Source: Paenibacillus agilis (GTDB lineage Bacteria > Bacillota > Bacilli > Paenibacillales > Paenibacillaceae). Taken from it: a stretch of 64,000 bases of DNA. Numbering within the stretch: position 1 is the first letter of the stretch; each line of letters starts with the position of its first letter. The notes under the pieces were generated by a model. It worked only from the letters and a program-made list of their open reading frames with translations, was not told the DNA's origin and made no database searches. A program made the position numbers and the translations under genes. The DNA lies in NCBI RefSeq assembly GCF_007786455.1, contig NZ_VNJK01000001.1:1634074-1698073 (forward strand). Direction: 5' to 3'. This document shows, in pieces, positions 17,463-27,286 of this stretch.

Positions 17463-18276
17463 TCGTATTGTAGAAACGAAGCAGTCAGAAGTTGAGCAAC
17501 TGCAGAAGACCTTGAATGTTGCTCAAGCGGAAGCAGATATTTCAAGGTTCATGCCAGTGCGATCACTAAGAAAAGCGATTACGGCGAATCGTAATCGTGG
17601 AGTGGGATTAATAGCAGAAGTAAAAAAAGCATCCCCTTCTAAAGGGATTATTCGAGAGCATTTTAATCCAGTAGAGATTGCGCAAAGCTACGTTCATGCG
17701 GGTGCTGACGCATTATCTGTGTTGACCGATGTTTCCTACTTCCAGGGTGGAATCGATATATTTAAGCAAGTTCGCTCGCAAGTTGATGTTCCTATGTTGC
17801 GCAAAGATTTTATTATAAGTCGCGAGCAGTTGCTTGAAGCAAGATTAATTGGGGCGGACGCTGTATTGCTCATTGCTGCTATTTTGGATGATGCGCAGCT
17901 TAAGGAATTATTTGAGCAAAGCAGAGAATTAGGAATGGAAGCATTAATCGAAGTACATGAAGAAAGTGAACTGCTTCGTGTATTGAAATTGGAGCATGTT
18001 GAGCTGATTGGCATTAACAACCGCAATTTGCACACCTTTGTTACAGACTTGGCTCAAACCGATCAATTACGTAAATTGGTTCCTAGCCACTGCACATTAG
18101 TGAGTGAGAGTGGTATCCACTTGCCTGAACATATTGCTCATTTATATGAGTCCAGTGTCGATGCAGTGCTTATCGGTGAGCATTTTATGCGAAACGACGA
18201 CATTGGTGAGGCTGTTAACAAGCTGATGCAACCCGTTGAGCAGGCTTCTTCTGCTTCAGGAAGTGTGAGTTCATGA
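17452..18276 (+). CDS. trpC: Indole-3-glycerol-phosphate synthase
   Basis: A 274-residue TIM-barrel enzyme. VGLIAEVKKASPSKGII contains the catalytic Lys and substrate-binding region; VPMLRKDFIIS holds the second catalytic Lys; IGINNRNLHTF and LVSESGI follow. The translation start lies in the end of trpD and the last four bases overlap trpF. A C-terminal Ser-rich tail of about 12 residues is unremarkable. Confidence 0.97.
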   Translation: MFLNRIVETKQSEVEQLQKTLNVAQAEADISRFMPVRSLRKAITANRNRGVGLIAEVKKASPSKGIIREHFNPVEIAQSYVHAGADALSVLTDVSYFQGGIDIFKQVRSQVDVPMLRKDFIISREQLLEARLIGADAVLLIAAILDDAQLKELFEQSRELGMEALIEVHEESELLRVLKLEHVELIGINNRNLHTFVTDLAQTDQLRKLVPSHCTLVSESGIHLPEHIAHLYESSVDAVLIGEHFMRNDDIGEAVNKLMQPVEQASSASGSVSS

Positions 18277-18980
18277 ACGTTAAAATATGCGGGATGACGT
18301 CTTTAGAAATGACAAGAGACGTCATCGCATACAATCCTGACCATATCGGATTTGTATTTGCGAAAAGTCGCAGGCAAGTGAGTCCAGATGCCGTACAATG
18401 GATACTCAATCAGTTACAAGAGGAACAAGTTCGCATTCCTCATACGGTCGGTGTATTCGCGCACGTGGATACTGAACTTTTGAAGCCAGTTATTCAGTCC
18501 TGTACAGTGCAGGCGTTGCAATTTCATGCCAACGATCAGCTGGACAAATGTCGATGGGTGAAAGAAAATAGTAACATGAACGTTTGGCTAACATTGCCAA
18601 TATCTAACGTTGATAGAATAGATTTTGAAGATGAATTGAATCATCAGTTTGAACGCTTATCTACAGCAGCTCCATACATTGACTTATTGCTGCTTGACAC
18701 TCATGATCCGGTTCAGGGTGGAGGCTCGGGGAAAGTGTTTCAGTGGGATGTGATCCCGTATTATCAATCCCGTGCTAAACAAATAGGTGTGCCGTTGTAT
18801 GTTGCTGGCGGACTGAATCCTGACAACATTAACAGTTTGCTATCACGCTATGAGCTTGATGGCGTAGACGTTTCCAGTGGCGTCGAAACAGATGGAAGCA
18901 AAGACATGAGCAAAGTAGATACATTTATAGGAAGGGTGAGACAACATGTCCGTACAAGAAGAAGTTTACCGTTATCCTGA
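18273..18980 (+). CDS. trpF: Phosphoribosylanthranilate isomerase
   Basis: A 235-residue TIM barrel. The catalytic Cys is in [10 protein letters not shown] (residue 6) and the catalytic Asp in [17 protein letters not shown]; the phosphate site is in [11 protein letters not shown]. At 235 residues it is slightly longer than usual because the last 12 codons read through the start of trpB (35-base overlap). Confidence 0.95.
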   Translation: MNVKICGMTSLEMTRDVIAYNPDHIGFVFAKSRRQVSPDAVQWILNQLQEEQVRIPHTVGVFAHVDTELLKPVIQSCTVQALQFHANDQLDKCRWVKENSNMNVWLTLPISNVDRIDFEDELNHQFERLSTAAPYIDLLLLDTHDPVQGGGSGKVFQWDVIPYYQSRAKQIGVPLYVAGGLNPDNINSLLSRYELDGVDVSSGVETDGSKDMSKVDTFIGRVRQHVRTRRSLPLS

Positions 18981-20163
18981 TGCGAACGGGCGTTATGGCC
19001 AGTTTGGCGGAAAATATGTCCCTGAAACGTTGATGAATGCTTTAATCGAGCTTGAGCAAGCTTATGAAACTTACCGGCACGATGAGCAGTTTCAGATAGA
19101 GTACAAGCAGCTGCTGCAAAGCTATTCAGGCCGTCCGACATCTCTTTATTATGCAGAGCGCATGACGAAGGAGCTCGGTGGAGCAAAAATTTATTTAAAA
19201 CGTGAAGATTTGAACCATACAGGTGCTCACAAAATAAATAACACCATTGGTCAGGCATTACTTGCCAAGCGGATGGGCAAGAAGAAGGTGATTGCGGAGA
19301 CTGGGGCTGGTCAGCATGGCGTAGCTACAGCTACCGTTTGTGCGTTGCTTGGATTAGAATGCAAAGTATTTATGGGCGAGGAAGATATGAGACGTCAACG
19401 TCTTAATGTTTTCCGTATGGAGCTGCTTGGTGCGGAGGTCGTACCCGTCATTTCCGGTACAAGAACATTGAAGGATGCTGGAAATGAAGCATTGCGTTAT
19501 TGGGTTTCTAATGTGATGGATACTTTCTATATTTTAGGTTCTGTAGTAGGGCCTCATCCTTATCCGATGATCGTTCGTGACTTTCAACGTATTATCGGGG
19601 ATGAGACGAAAAGGCAAATACAAGAACTAGAAGGAAGATTGCCGGATGTATGCGTTGCTGCTGTTGGCGGTGGAAGCAATGCGATGGGGATGTTCTATCC
19701 ATTTATTAATGATCTTAGTGTGAATCTCGTAGGTGTGGAAGCTGCTGGTCGAGGTGTCGATACGAAAGAGCATGCGGCTACAATGACTTTGGGTACACCA
19801 GGTGTGTTTCAGGGTTCGTTAAGCTATTTGTTACAGGATGAGTTTGGTCAAGTGCAGCCAGCTCACTCCATTTCTGCGGGGCTTGATTATCCAGGCGTAG
19901 GGCCAGAACATGCTCACTTGAATGCATCCGGCAGAGCAACATACGCACCGATTACAGATAAAGAAGCACTAGATGCCCTTCAATTTATGTGTCGTACAGA
20001 AGGAATTATTCCTGCGTTGGAGTCCTCTCATGCCGTAGCCCAAGCGATAAAGATCGCTCCTACGATGAAGCAAGATGAGTTGTTAGTAATCTGCTTATCA
20101 GGTCGTGGGGATAAGGATGTGGGTACGATCATGGAAGTACTAGGGGGGAATAAACATGAATAA
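18946..20163 (+). CDS. trpB: Tryptophan synthase beta chain
   Basis: A 405-residue PLP enzyme that condenses indole with serine. The PLP lysine is in [30 protein letters not shown] and the phosphate-binding [10 protein letters not shown] are intact. The start follows GGAAGGGTGAGACA, inside the end of trpF. It forms an alpha2beta2 complex with TrpA, whose gene overlaps by eight bases. Confidence 0.97.
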   Translation: MSVQEEVYRYPDANGRYGQFGGKYVPETLMNALIELEQAYETYRHDEQFQIEYKQLLQSYSGRPTSLYYAERMTKELGGAKIYLKREDLNHTGAHKINNTIGQALLAKRMGKKKVIAETGAGQHGVATATVCALLGLECKVFMGEEDMRRQRLNVFRMELLGAEVVPVISGTRTLKDAGNEALRYWVSNVMDTFYILGSVVGPHPYPMIVRDFQRIIGDETKRQIQELEGRLPDVCVAAVGGGSNAMGMFYPFINDLSVNLVGVEAAGRGVDTKEHAATMTLGTPGVFQGSLSYLLQDEFGQVQPAHSISAGLDYPGVGPEHAHLNASGRATYAPITDKEALDALQFMCRTEGIIPALESSHAVAQAIKIAPTMKQDELLVICLSGRGDKDVGTIMEVLGGNKHE

Positions 20164-20977
20164 TGCCGTCATGAATCGTATGGATGCAGCATTCGAAAAG
20201 TTAAAGTCAGAAGGGAAATCTGCCCTTATTCCATTTATTACAGTTGGAGATCCTCATATCGATATTACGTTAGAGCTGTTGCTAGGAATGGAACGGTCAG
20301 GGGCGGATATTATTGAGTTAGGCGTCCCTTATTCAGATCCGCTTGCTGATGGGCCTGTTATCGAACGTGCTTCAGCCCGTGCGCTGCAAAATCATATTAC
20401 GATTCGAGATAGTTTACAGGTAGCGAAAAAAGCTAGGGAGCGCGGTGCGTCCATACCTTACGTTCTGTTCACTTACTACAATCCTGTACTCCAATATGGG
20501 GCGGAGAAATTATTTAATGAAATGGTAGACTCCGAAATAAGCGGCATTATTATACCTGATTTGCCTCTTGAAGAGAGTACGCCTATTCGTGAAATAGCAG
20601 ATCGTTACTCGATTCATCTTGTGCCGCTAGTCGCACCAACCTCGAAGGAGCGGGTCAAACAAATCGCACAGCATGCCCGAGGTTTTATTTATTGTGTGTC
20701 CTCCTTAGGTGTTACAGGGGTTCGGAGTTCATTTGCTGCGAATATAGAAGATTTTTTGGATGAAGTCCGTACAGCTTCCGATCTGCCTATCGCGATCGGA
20801 TTTGGTATCTCGAATGCAGAGCATGTACGTAGATTCTCTTCGCAATGTGATGGAGTTGTGGTTGGCAGTGCGATTGTTCGTCGAATCGAAGAGGCGTTGC
20901 CATTGCTACAATCACCACAGACAGCGCAAGATGGGGTATTGCAAATTTGCAAGTTTGTGAGAGAATTAAAATCATAA
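20156..20977 (+). CDS. trpA: Tryptophan synthase alpha chain
   Basis: A 273-residue TIM barrel that cleaves indole-3-glycerol phosphate. The catalytic Glu is in [18 protein letters not shown] with the Asp seen in the next signature; phosphate-binding [10 protein letters not shown] is present. It is the last of the contiguous trp genes; hisC follows after about forty bases. Confidence 0.96.
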   Translation: MNNAVMNRMDAAFEKLKSEGKSALIPFITVGDPHIDITLELLLGMERSGADIIELGVPYSDPLADGPVIERASARALQNHITIRDSLQVAKKARERGASIPYVLFTYYNPVLQYGAEKLFNEMVDSEISGIIIPDLPLEESTPIREIADRYSIHLVPLVAPTSKERVKQIAQHARGFIYCVSSLGVTGVRSSFAANIEDFLDEVRTASDLPIAIGFGISNAEHVRRFSSQCDGVVVGSAIVRRIEEALPLLQSPQTAQDGVLQICKFVRELKS

Positions 20978-21018
20978 CTTTAGCAAGTTGATACCCTGAA
21001 GTGGAGAGGTGTGATTGG

Positions 21019-22122
21019 ATGCGTATCAGAACGAAAGACATCGTCGCGAAGCTTCCTGTCTATCAGCCTGGTTTATCTGCTGAGGATGTGAAGCGTGAAT
21101 ACGGAATTGATAACGTCGTTAAGCTAGCATCCAACGAAAATCCGTACGGTTGCTCGGTCCAAGTTAAACAGGCGCTCGAAGAAGAAATAAGTAAGCTGAG
21201 TCTATATCCCGATGGAGCTTCACTTAAGCTGAAACAGGCAGTAGCAGAACAGTTGCAAGTTAGCAGCAATCAGCTTATATTTGGAGCGGGTTCTGATGAC
21301 GTTATACTCATGATTTGTCGTGCGTTTCTAACTGCGAATGATGAGTCTATTGCCGCAGATCAAACTTTTCCTCAGTATAAGCATAATGCTGAGATTGAGG
21401 GAGCTCGTACCATTGAAGTTCCATTAAAGGAAGGCAAACATGATTTAGAAGGTATGCTCGCTGCTATTACAGAGCGAACGAAAGTAGTGTGGATATGCAG
21501 CCCTAACAATCCAACGGGAACGATAGTTACAAAAGATCAGCTTATTGCGTTCATGGATCGGGTTCCTTCACATGTGCTAGTTGCTCTGGATGAAGCGTAT
21601 TGTGAATATGTGACGGATGCAAGCTATCCTAATTCAATTGAACTCATTACGAATTATCCAAACCTTGTTGCACTCCGTACATTTTCTAAAATTCATGGCT
21701 TAGCGTCATTACGGCTTGGCTATGGTATAGGCCATCCTGAGGTGATTCGCTCTATTAATCAAGTCAGAGAGCCATTTAATACGTCGCGCTTTGCACAAGC
21801 AGCAGGGATAGCTGCGATTCAAGATCAGGAATATGTAACACACTGCAAGCAACGGAATGCGGAAGGTCTAGGGTATTTACAAGAGCAGTGTGAGAGGTTA
21901 GAATTACGTACAATGCCAGCACACGGTAATTTTATTATGATCGAAGTTCCGATGCTTGGTAAGGTCATGTTCGAACAGTTGGTTTCCAAAGGGATTATCG
22001 TCCGAGCAGGATTCCGTCATTATCCGAATGCTATTCGTGTCACGGTAGGTAGTCGTGAGCAGAATAATGCATTTATTCAAGCTATAGAACAAATTTTATT
22101 AGAATGTAAGGTGGACCTATGA
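21019..22122 (+). CDS. hisC: Histidinol-phosphate / aromatic aminotransferase
   Basis: A 367-residue class I/II PLP aminotransferase. ASNENPYG, WICSPNNPTGT, DEAYCEYV and RTFSKIHGLASLRLGYGI (PLP Lys) are diagnostic. The frame is open from 21001, but ATG 21019 is preceded by GGAGAGGTGTG. As in Bacillus, its place between trpA and tyrA suggests it serves both histidine and Phe/Tyr synthesis. It overlaps tyrA by four bases. Confidence 0.95.
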   Translation: MRIRTKDIVAKLPVYQPGLSAEDVKREYGIDNVVKLASNENPYGCSVQVKQALEEEISKLSLYPDGASLKLKQAVAEQLQVSSNQLIFGAGSDDVILMICRAFLTANDESIAADQTFPQYKHNAEIEGARTIEVPLKEGKHDLEGMLAAITERTKVVWICSPNNPTGTIVTKDQLIAFMDRVPSHVLVALDEAYCEYVTDASYPNSIELITNYPNLVALRTFSKIHGLASLRLGYGIGHPEVIRSINQVREPFNTSRFAQAAGIAAIQDQEYVTHCKQRNAEGLGYLQEQCERLELRTMPAHGNFIMIEVPMLGKVMFEQLVSKGIIVRAGFRHYPNAIRVTVGSREQNNAFIQAIEQILLECKVDL

Positions 22123-23219
22123 CTACGACTACAAAGATTGCAATTCTTGGAGTGGGCCTCATCGGAGGCTCGCTTGCATTATGTTTTAAAGGTAAGTCAG
22201 GGCTTCATGTAATTGGATATTCGCCTAGAACTGCATCAGCTGAGAAATATGTGGAGCGCGGTGTTGTTGATGAAGCAACGACGGATCTTGAAGAAGCAGT
22301 AAAAGATGCGAACTATATATTTATTTGTTCTCCCGTAGGCATGCTAGAGGATACTCTTTTTCAACTAAATGCTTTAACGCTTAGACGCGGTTGTGTCATT
22401 ACGGATGTTGGCAGTACAAAGGCATCTGTTACAGCGTGTGCGAGTAAGCTAAATTGGAATGAAGTTTATTTTGTTGGTGGTCATCCGATGGCAGGATCTG
22501 AGCGTTCTGGTGTGGAAGCAGCTTCCGTATTGTTGTTCGAGAATGCATATTATGTATTGACTCCTACAAACGATTGTCCGGAAAGTGTTATTCATGAACT
22601 TCGTCAATTGCTCCATCATACACGAGCTCATATTATCCAAATGAATGCAGAAGAGCATGATCGTGTTGTTGGAGCGATTAGTCATCTGCCTCACATTGTG
22701 GCGACTGCTTTAGTCAACCAAGTACGCCAGTACAATGATTCTAATGAGCTGCATCTCGTACTTGCAGCTGGCGGGTTCCGTGACATTACTCGCATCGCAT
22801 CCAGTGATCCTACTGTCTGGCGAGATATTTTGATTAATAATCGGCAAGTAATGCTTGATTTGCTTCAAGATTGGCAGGATAAAGTCGAGGAATGGAAAGA
22901 TGTATTGCTGCGTGAAGATGGCGAATGGATTGAAGAGTCATTCCGTCTCTCAGGAGATTTTCGCAATCAAATGCCTGAACGACGTAAAGGGGCTATCCAT
23001 GCACTTTATGATGTATATATGGACATACCTGATACCCCTGGTGTTATTGGTCGTATTGCAACCCAACTGGGACAAGAGGAGATTAATCTTAGCAATCTTC
23101 AAATTATTGAAAGTAGAGAAGATGTCCCAGGCGTACTGCGACTTTCATTCCGAGAAGAGCGGAACTGGGAGCGTGCGCAGGTGTGCCTGCGAGCATTAGG
23201 ATATGAAGTATACGTATAG
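22119..23219 (+). CDS. tyrA: Prephenate dehydrogenase with C-terminal ACT domain
   Basis: A 366-residue NAD-dependent enzyme making 4-hydroxyphenylpyruvate for tyrosine. The Rossmann motif is AILGVGLIGGSLAL near residue 10; GGHPMAGSERSG and ISHLPHIVATALV belong to the catalytic domain. From about residue 295 an ACT domain (VYMDIPDTPGVIGRIA) suggests feedback control by an aromatic amino acid. It ends the supraoperon at the terminator 23221-23248. aroA (aroE in B. subtilis naming), which follows in B. subtilis, is absent. Confidence 0.95.
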   Translation: MTTTTKIAILGVGLIGGSLALCFKGKSGLHVIGYSPRTASAEKYVERGVVDEATTDLEEAVKDANYIFICSPVGMLEDTLFQLNALTLRRGCVITDVGSTKASVTACASKLNWNEVYFVGGHPMAGSERSGVEAASVLLFENAYYVLTPTNDCPESVIHELRQLLHHTRAHIIQMNAEEHDRVVGAISHLPHIVATALVNQVRQYNDSNELHLVLAAGGFRDITRIASSDPTVWRDILINNRQVMLDLLQDWQDKVEEWKDVLLREDGEWIEESFRLSGDFRNQMPERRKGAIHALYDVYMDIPDTPGVIGRIATQLGQEEINLSNLQIIESREDVPGVLRLSFREERNWERAQVCLRALGYEVYV

Positions 23220-23220
23220 T

Positions 23221-23248
23221 AAAAAAGCCCTTGTGAAAGGGCTTTTTT
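23221..23248 (+). terminator. Terminator of the trp-hisC-tyrA operon
   Basis: AAAAAAGCCC-TTGTGAAA-GGGCTTTTTT, two bases after the tyrA stop; symmetric A and T tracts would let it work in both directions. Confidence 0.9.
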
Positions 23249-23300
23249 ACGTGGAAACGGAAAAATTTGATAAGAGATGAAATTTTTTCGGTAGAAGTTA

Positions 23301-23330
23301 TTGACAGAATGAAAACGTATACATTATACT
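23301..23330 (+). promoter_or_regulatory. Sigma-A promoter of a candidate small RNA
   Basis: TTGACA at 23301-23306, an 18-nt spacer and TATACT at 23325-23330. No gene lies in the next 650 bases; a terminator follows about 50 nt after the expected start. Confidence 0.75.
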
Positions 23331-23336
23331 ATAACT

Positions 23337-23412
23337 ACAGTATGGTTTCTCTCCACTCCTATCCAAATATGCACTTTGTGCAACCACTCCATTATGGAGT
23401 GGTTCTTTTTTT
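23337..23412 (+). ncRNA. Candidate small RNA of about 76 nt
   Basis: The stretch between the promoter and a strong terminator (AACCACTCCA-TTA-TGGAGTGGTT then C and seven T, 23382-23412) would make a short independent transcript. Its middle has a small dyad, TGCAC-TTTG-TGCA. An embedded 25-codon frame from ATG 23342 lacks a ribosome site and runs into the terminator, so a non-coding RNA is more likely. No Rfam family is recognised. It might also be a premature-termination leader for the distant sigma-factor gene. Confidence 0.5.
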
Positions 23413-23709
23413 GTCTTGATCTAGATTGAACGATTCTGGACTTATGTGGCATTCGAGATGCATGAGAAACATAATGTACCCAATGGTCGTAGTGTCATTA
23501 GAAAACAGTATGTGATTCAATGTAATTAACATCTTTAAGCTAATGATGTGAGGTTATTGAGGATAAACTCGGAATCATTTTTCTTAAATTATTGTGCAAG
23601 TCTACAAAGGCAGCAACGGATAAAAGCTTAAAGAAACATTAATTACCATGCTTGTAATTCTCCAATTTTGTACTACTGATGTATAATATGTGTTAATATG
23701 TAAGGCGCG

Positions 23710-23740
23710 GAACCGCTTCATTACGAAGAGGTTCTTTTTT
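23710..23740 (+). terminator. Second intergenic terminator
   Basis: GAACCGCTTC-ATTAC-GAAGAGGTTC and six T. A TATAAT at 23682-23687 lies only 20-odd bases upstream, so any transcript ending here and started there would be about 45 nt. Confidence 0.7.
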
Positions 23741-23991
23741 GTGCAAATGTTCAACCTTAAAAGAATCTTAAGAAAAATTAACATTACGCACGTATGTCTT
23801 ATGCTAAAATAGCAATGTAGTAAACAAAGATGTAAAATCATAGGATTTATTGTCGTATTGTTGGAAATTGACTATTCGTTTTTTAAATATAAGTAGTATC
23901 CGATTCGCAACTTTTTATTGTTCTGTGATGTATAATATCCTTAAAGGTAGCGCATCGGGGACGAAATGGAAAGCAAGGAGGACCGCAATCC

Positions 23992-24567
23992 ATGACTGAC
24001 TCCCTAATTATCCGTGAAATCAAAGAAGGAAATACTGACTTGTATGCGGATTTGATGAATCGTTATCACCGTAAAGTTTTAGCTTTTATTTATCACATGC
24101 TTCGTAATTCTCAGTTGGAATTACTTGCAGAGGACTTGTGTGCAGAGACATTCTATAAGGCATACCGCAGCTTACATACGTTTAGAGAAGCAGAGGCATC
24201 GTTCTCTACATGGCTCTATACGATAGCTCGTAATACGGTGTTAAGTGAGCTTCGTAAGCAACGAAGCCTTCAAGTATCACTTGATGAAGATAATAGCATC
24301 GTACCTGAAGCACCTAGGGAACTTACACCTGAATATACAGCTCTTCGTAATGAGAAGGTACAGCTCGTTAGGGAAGCGATTAACAATTTGCCTGAGAAGC
24401 AGCGTTCTGCCATCATCCTGCGTGAATATGACCAACTGGATTACCAAGAGATAGCTAATGAGCTAGGACAGACGGTAAGCTCAGTAAAATCATTGTTGTT
24501 CCGGGCTCGTACAAGTATTAAATGTCAAATGGAAGGATACATAACTGACCCGGGATTGAAGGGATGA
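23992..24567 (+). CDS. ECF-type RNA polymerase sigma factor
   Basis: A 191-residue group 4 sigma factor. Region 2 spans residues 20-95 (YHRKVLAFIYHML, AEDLCAETFYKAYRSL, FSTWLYTIARNTV) and region 4 residues 125-180 (INNLPEKQRSAIILREYDQLDYQEIANELGQ, a helix-turn-helix). Between them is an acidic linker. ATG follows GCAAGGAGGACC. The zinc anti-sigma gene starts seven bases downstream. It resembles the SigW/SigX type used for envelope stress; the exact counterpart cannot be named. Confidence 0.93.
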   Translation: MTDSLIIREIKEGNTDLYADLMNRYHRKVLAFIYHMLRNSQLELLAEDLCAETFYKAYRSLHTFREAEASFSTWLYTIARNTVLSELRKQRSLQVSLDEDNSIVPEAPRELTPEYTALRNEKVQLVREAINNLPEKQRSAIILREYDQLDYQEIANELGQTVSSVKSLLFRARTSIKCQMEGYITDPGLKG

Positions 24568-24574
24568 ACGGAAA

Positions 24575-25183
24575 ATGAAATGTGCGGAAGCGCTCGAATG
24601 GATATCGGTTTACAGCGATATGCCAGAAGACGATCCGCAACGTCTTAGCATTCAAGGTCATTTGTCAGTTTGTGAAGGCTGTGCGGAAGAGTATCAGATT
24701 TGGGCGGCGAGTGAGGCATGGACTGATGACTTAGTAGAGTCAAGCTTAGCAGAGGCAGAGATGAACGGGCCTATTACGTTTGACTCCTCTCTCGTGATGG
24801 ACCGCATATACAGTGAACAAGAATGGCTTATGCCGGTCCATAGACGTTCTCATGTGATGTCGCTTAAGATGCGTAACATTTTAGTTGGGGTAATGTCATT
24901 TTGTATTGTTGTATTTATGAGCAGTCTGGTTGTGATGGCTGTTTACCCAAACAAAGCGGAAACGGATCCATCTGATCAGAGTGGCATTATACCAACCGCA
25001 ATAGCAGGCAGTAATTCATCGGAATTGGACATCACAATTGGGGATGTTCCTTATTCTGAAACGAGTGAACCGCTAATTCTACAAGTTGTCCCAACAATTC
25101 CAGAGTACTGGATTGTTTATTCCCTTGTGGGGATCATCATTGCCTCCTTGCTGTATCATTATTTAGCGCGTATCAGGCGTTAA
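24575..25183 (+). CDS. Anti-sigma factor with zinc-binding N-terminus
   Basis: A 202-residue membrane protein. Residues 1-45 form a ZAS-type zinc finger: Cys3, then HLSVCEGCAEEY with the His-x3-Cys-x2-Cys signature. This binds and holds the sigma factor. A first hydrophobic segment follows at about 108-130 (ILVGVMSFCIVVFMSSLVVM) and a second at the C-terminus (YSLVGIIIASLLYHYLA). Between them is an extracytoplasmic loop of some 45 residues that might be the cleavage or sensing region. Two membrane segments are less usual than one. Confidence 0.85.
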   Translation: MKCAEALEWISVYSDMPEDDPQRLSIQGHLSVCEGCAEEYQIWAASEAWTDDLVESSLAEAEMNGPITFDSSLVMDRIYSEQEWLMPVHRRSHVMSLKMRNILVGVMSFCIVVFMSSLVVMAVYPNKAETDPSDQSGIIPTAIAGSNSSELDITIGDVPYSETSEPLILQVVPTIPEYWIVYSLVGIIIASLLYHYLARIRR

Positions 25184-25227
25184 TGTGGTAAGATGATGCT
25201 ATCATTTTGAACAGGCAGGAGAATCTA

Positions 25228-25845
25228 ATGAATAGACAACAAATAGGATTAGTAAGGCATGGACAGACTGATTGGAATGCGTTAGGTCGTATTCAGGGTC
25301 AGACCGATATTCCACTTAATGATATCGGTAGAGATCAGGCGATGAAGCTTGCTGCACGTTTGTTGCACGAGCCTTATCGCTTTGATGCCGTTATCTCAAG
25401 TGGTCTGCAACGTGCTGAAGAAACAGCTGCTATCATTGCATCACACCTGGCGATTCCGTTATTGGAGCCGCATGCAGGTTTACTGGAGAGAGCATTTGGA
25501 CTCGCGGAAGGAACCACACTAGAAGAAAGAACTTCTAGATGGGGAGTGGACTGGAAAGCTCAAGATGTTGGTCAAGAGACAGATCGTGCTATTAGGTTGA
25601 GAGCGGTAGAAGCTGTGAACTTTATTGCTAATCAATGGCCAGAGCGCAATATACTCATAATTAGTCACGGAAGCTGGTTGGCTCAGCTGTTCTATACTTG
25701 GTTCGGAGAAGAATGTACGAGTCATATCGGAAACTTGTCATTTACGGTCGTTGAGAGACATGAGCAGAATTGGGAAGCTTTGCTGCTGAACTGTTCTCGT
25801 CATATGGCAGAGACGACTTTTGAGGTATCGCAAAAGGTGCGATAA
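25228..25845 (+). CDS. Histidine phosphatase family protein
   Basis: A 205-residue member of the phosphoglycerate-mutase-like superfamily. LVRHGQTDWNALGRIQGQTD carries the phosphorylated His; SSGLQRAEETA, Glu of AGLLERAFGLAEG, and the second His in IISHGSWLAQLFY complete the active site. ATG 25228 has GGCAGGAGAATCT in front; the TTG seven codons up lacks one. Substrate is unknown; the family includes phosphatases for sugar phosphates, nucleotides and cobalamin intermediates. No cobalamin genes lie nearby. Confidence 0.88.
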   Translation: MNRQQIGLVRHGQTDWNALGRIQGQTDIPLNDIGRDQAMKLAARLLHEPYRFDAVISSGLQRAEETAAIIASHLAIPLLEPHAGLLERAFGLAEGTTLEERTSRWGVDWKAQDVGQETDRAIRLRAVEAVNFIANQWPERNILIISHGSWLAQLFYTWFGEECTSHIGNLSFTVVERHEQNWEALLLNCSRHMAETTFEVSQKVR

Positions 25846-25876
25846 ATTGAATAATGTTTGTGAGTTTTTATGAGTT

Positions 25877-25921
25877 GGTTGTTCCACAGGCTGTTTAACA
25901 GCGTTGGAACAACCTTTTTTT
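25877..25921 (+). terminator. Terminator after the phosphatase gene
   Basis: GGTTGTTCCA pairs with TGGAACAACC across an 18-base internal region, then seven T. Confidence 0.8.
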
Positions 25922-26078
25922 ATTTTGTGAAAACGTAACTTTGTGGAGAACCTTCAGTTGTTCATCTCTGTTTATCATATTTTTTTCTGATCATTCGTAT
26001 AAACGAGCAGAATTGTCCAATAATGGATTCTAGACAACGAGAATCGGCGATGGACGACGGGACGATTGGAGGTGGCTC

Positions 26079-27200
26079 ATGAACTTAGCCGATATGCTTA
26101 GCTATGCAGATATTCAGCAGCTCGTTAGCATTGCGAAAAGATACGATTGCGAGTGTGATGCCCATTCGAAGCGTGAATTGATTCAATCCATTTTGACGAA
26201 GATAGGGCGCAAAGATTGGTTTGAGCAATTCATAAATGAGATGAGCGTAGAGGAGCTTCGCTTTATTAATTCATTGCTGTTTGAGCAGCGATCGTTGTTT
26301 AGTCTAGAAGAGTTAATTGCGAGAGTTCAACAGACGCGATTTGAACGAGATGAACAAACGCAATCTTCTAGTCCGCGCGATATGATTGTGAAAATGAGGC
26401 AGAGTGGATGGTTGTTCAATGGAGCTAGCCAGCAAACCAAGTACCTCTTCCAAGTTCCGGAAGATCTCAAAGAACGCTTCAAGCTTGTTATGAAAAGACG
26501 AATGGAGCAAGAGCTTGTATCTGTTCAAGAGCCTGAGGCATATCGGGACGAAGATGGTCGTATAGGCGAGGATGTGGTTACCATGCTTCGTTATTTTCAT
26601 GAAGCAGGCAACGTACCGCTTAACCCTGAGGGAGTTATGTACAAGAAGACGCAGCAGTTACTGATCGAAAAAATGTCTGTCATGGAAGAGACCGTATCCA
26701 AAGGAGAATGGCGCTTCGGATATGGAAGACGATTTCACAATTATCCAAATCGTTTGTCCCTATTGTACGACTACGTGTTCTATCAAGGATGGATAGAAGA
26801 ACATGCAGGAAAGCTTATTGTTTCAACGTCGGGGCTCGAACGGCTTGAAAAAGGTACAGCTTATGAGCCGATACAGCCCATCTATCGGTTTTGGTTAAAG
26901 TTGTATAAAAATGCAATACCTAATTTGTCAGCTATCGTTCATTGGATTCACTTATGTGCTGCAAAATGGACGACCGTTGAATCGATGGAACAAGCGTTGA
27001 CTCCCTATGTAAAGCCTTTTTTCTATGATGAACCACAGTCTATCATTAGGCAGCGGATTATTCAGATGTTAGTTCATCTTGGTCTGCTGAAAATAGGTGA
27101 AGATGCAAAGACGGGGACATCTGTTCAAATGTCGAAACGGGGAAATCTTCTAGTTAAAGGTGTAATTATTACACACGAGGATAAAATTAAGCTAGGTTGA
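26079..27200 (+). CDS. Unknown protein with winged-helix-like segments
   Basis: A 373-residue soluble protein, start behind GGAGGTGGCTC. It is charged and largely helical. Residues 1-60 (ADMLSYADIQQLVSIAKRYD) look like a SAP- or Rho-N-like small domain followed by a segment repeating the theme EELRFINSLLFEQ. The C-terminal half (VHWIHLCAAKWTTVESME; QRIIQMLVHLGLLKIG) looks like winged-helix modules, similar to helicase-associated regions of XPB/Ssl2-like proteins, without any helicase motif. I cannot name it. It stands alone, with its own upstream gap and no close partner. Confidence 0.75.
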   Translation: MNLADMLSYADIQQLVSIAKRYDCECDAHSKRELIQSILTKIGRKDWFEQFINEMSVEELRFINSLLFEQRSLFSLEELIARVQQTRFERDEQTQSSSPRDMIVKMRQSGWLFNGASQQTKYLFQVPEDLKERFKLVMKRRMEQELVSVQEPEAYRDEDGRIGEDVVTMLRYFHEAGNVPLNPEGVMYKKTQQLLIEKMSVMEETVSKGEWRFGYGRRFHNYPNRLSLLYDYVFYQGWIEEHAGKLIVSTSGLERLEKGTAYEPIQPIYRFWLKLYKNAIPNLSAIVHWIHLCAAKWTTVESMEQALTPYVKPFFYDEPQSIIRQRIIQMLVHLGLLKIGEDAKTGTSVQMSKRGNLLVKGVIITHEDKIKLG

Positions 27201-27286
27201 CAATAAAATGCAGCATTGTTACGATGAACCCAAATTGACGGCTATGTTGATAGTGAACTATTCATGCCGACGCGGAGGGGAAAGCG

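Larger units (their letters stand above)
23249..23991. other. Intergenic region with two short terminator-closed units
   Basis: Apart from the promoter, candidate RNA and two terminators listed separately, the region holds AT-rich sequence with no convincing gene. The 12-mer GATGTATAATAT occurs twice, at 23678-23689 and 23927-23938; the second copy probably is the -10 region of the sigma-factor gene. A minus-strand frame at 23602-23841 crosses both elements and has no ribosome site. Confidence 0.6.
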
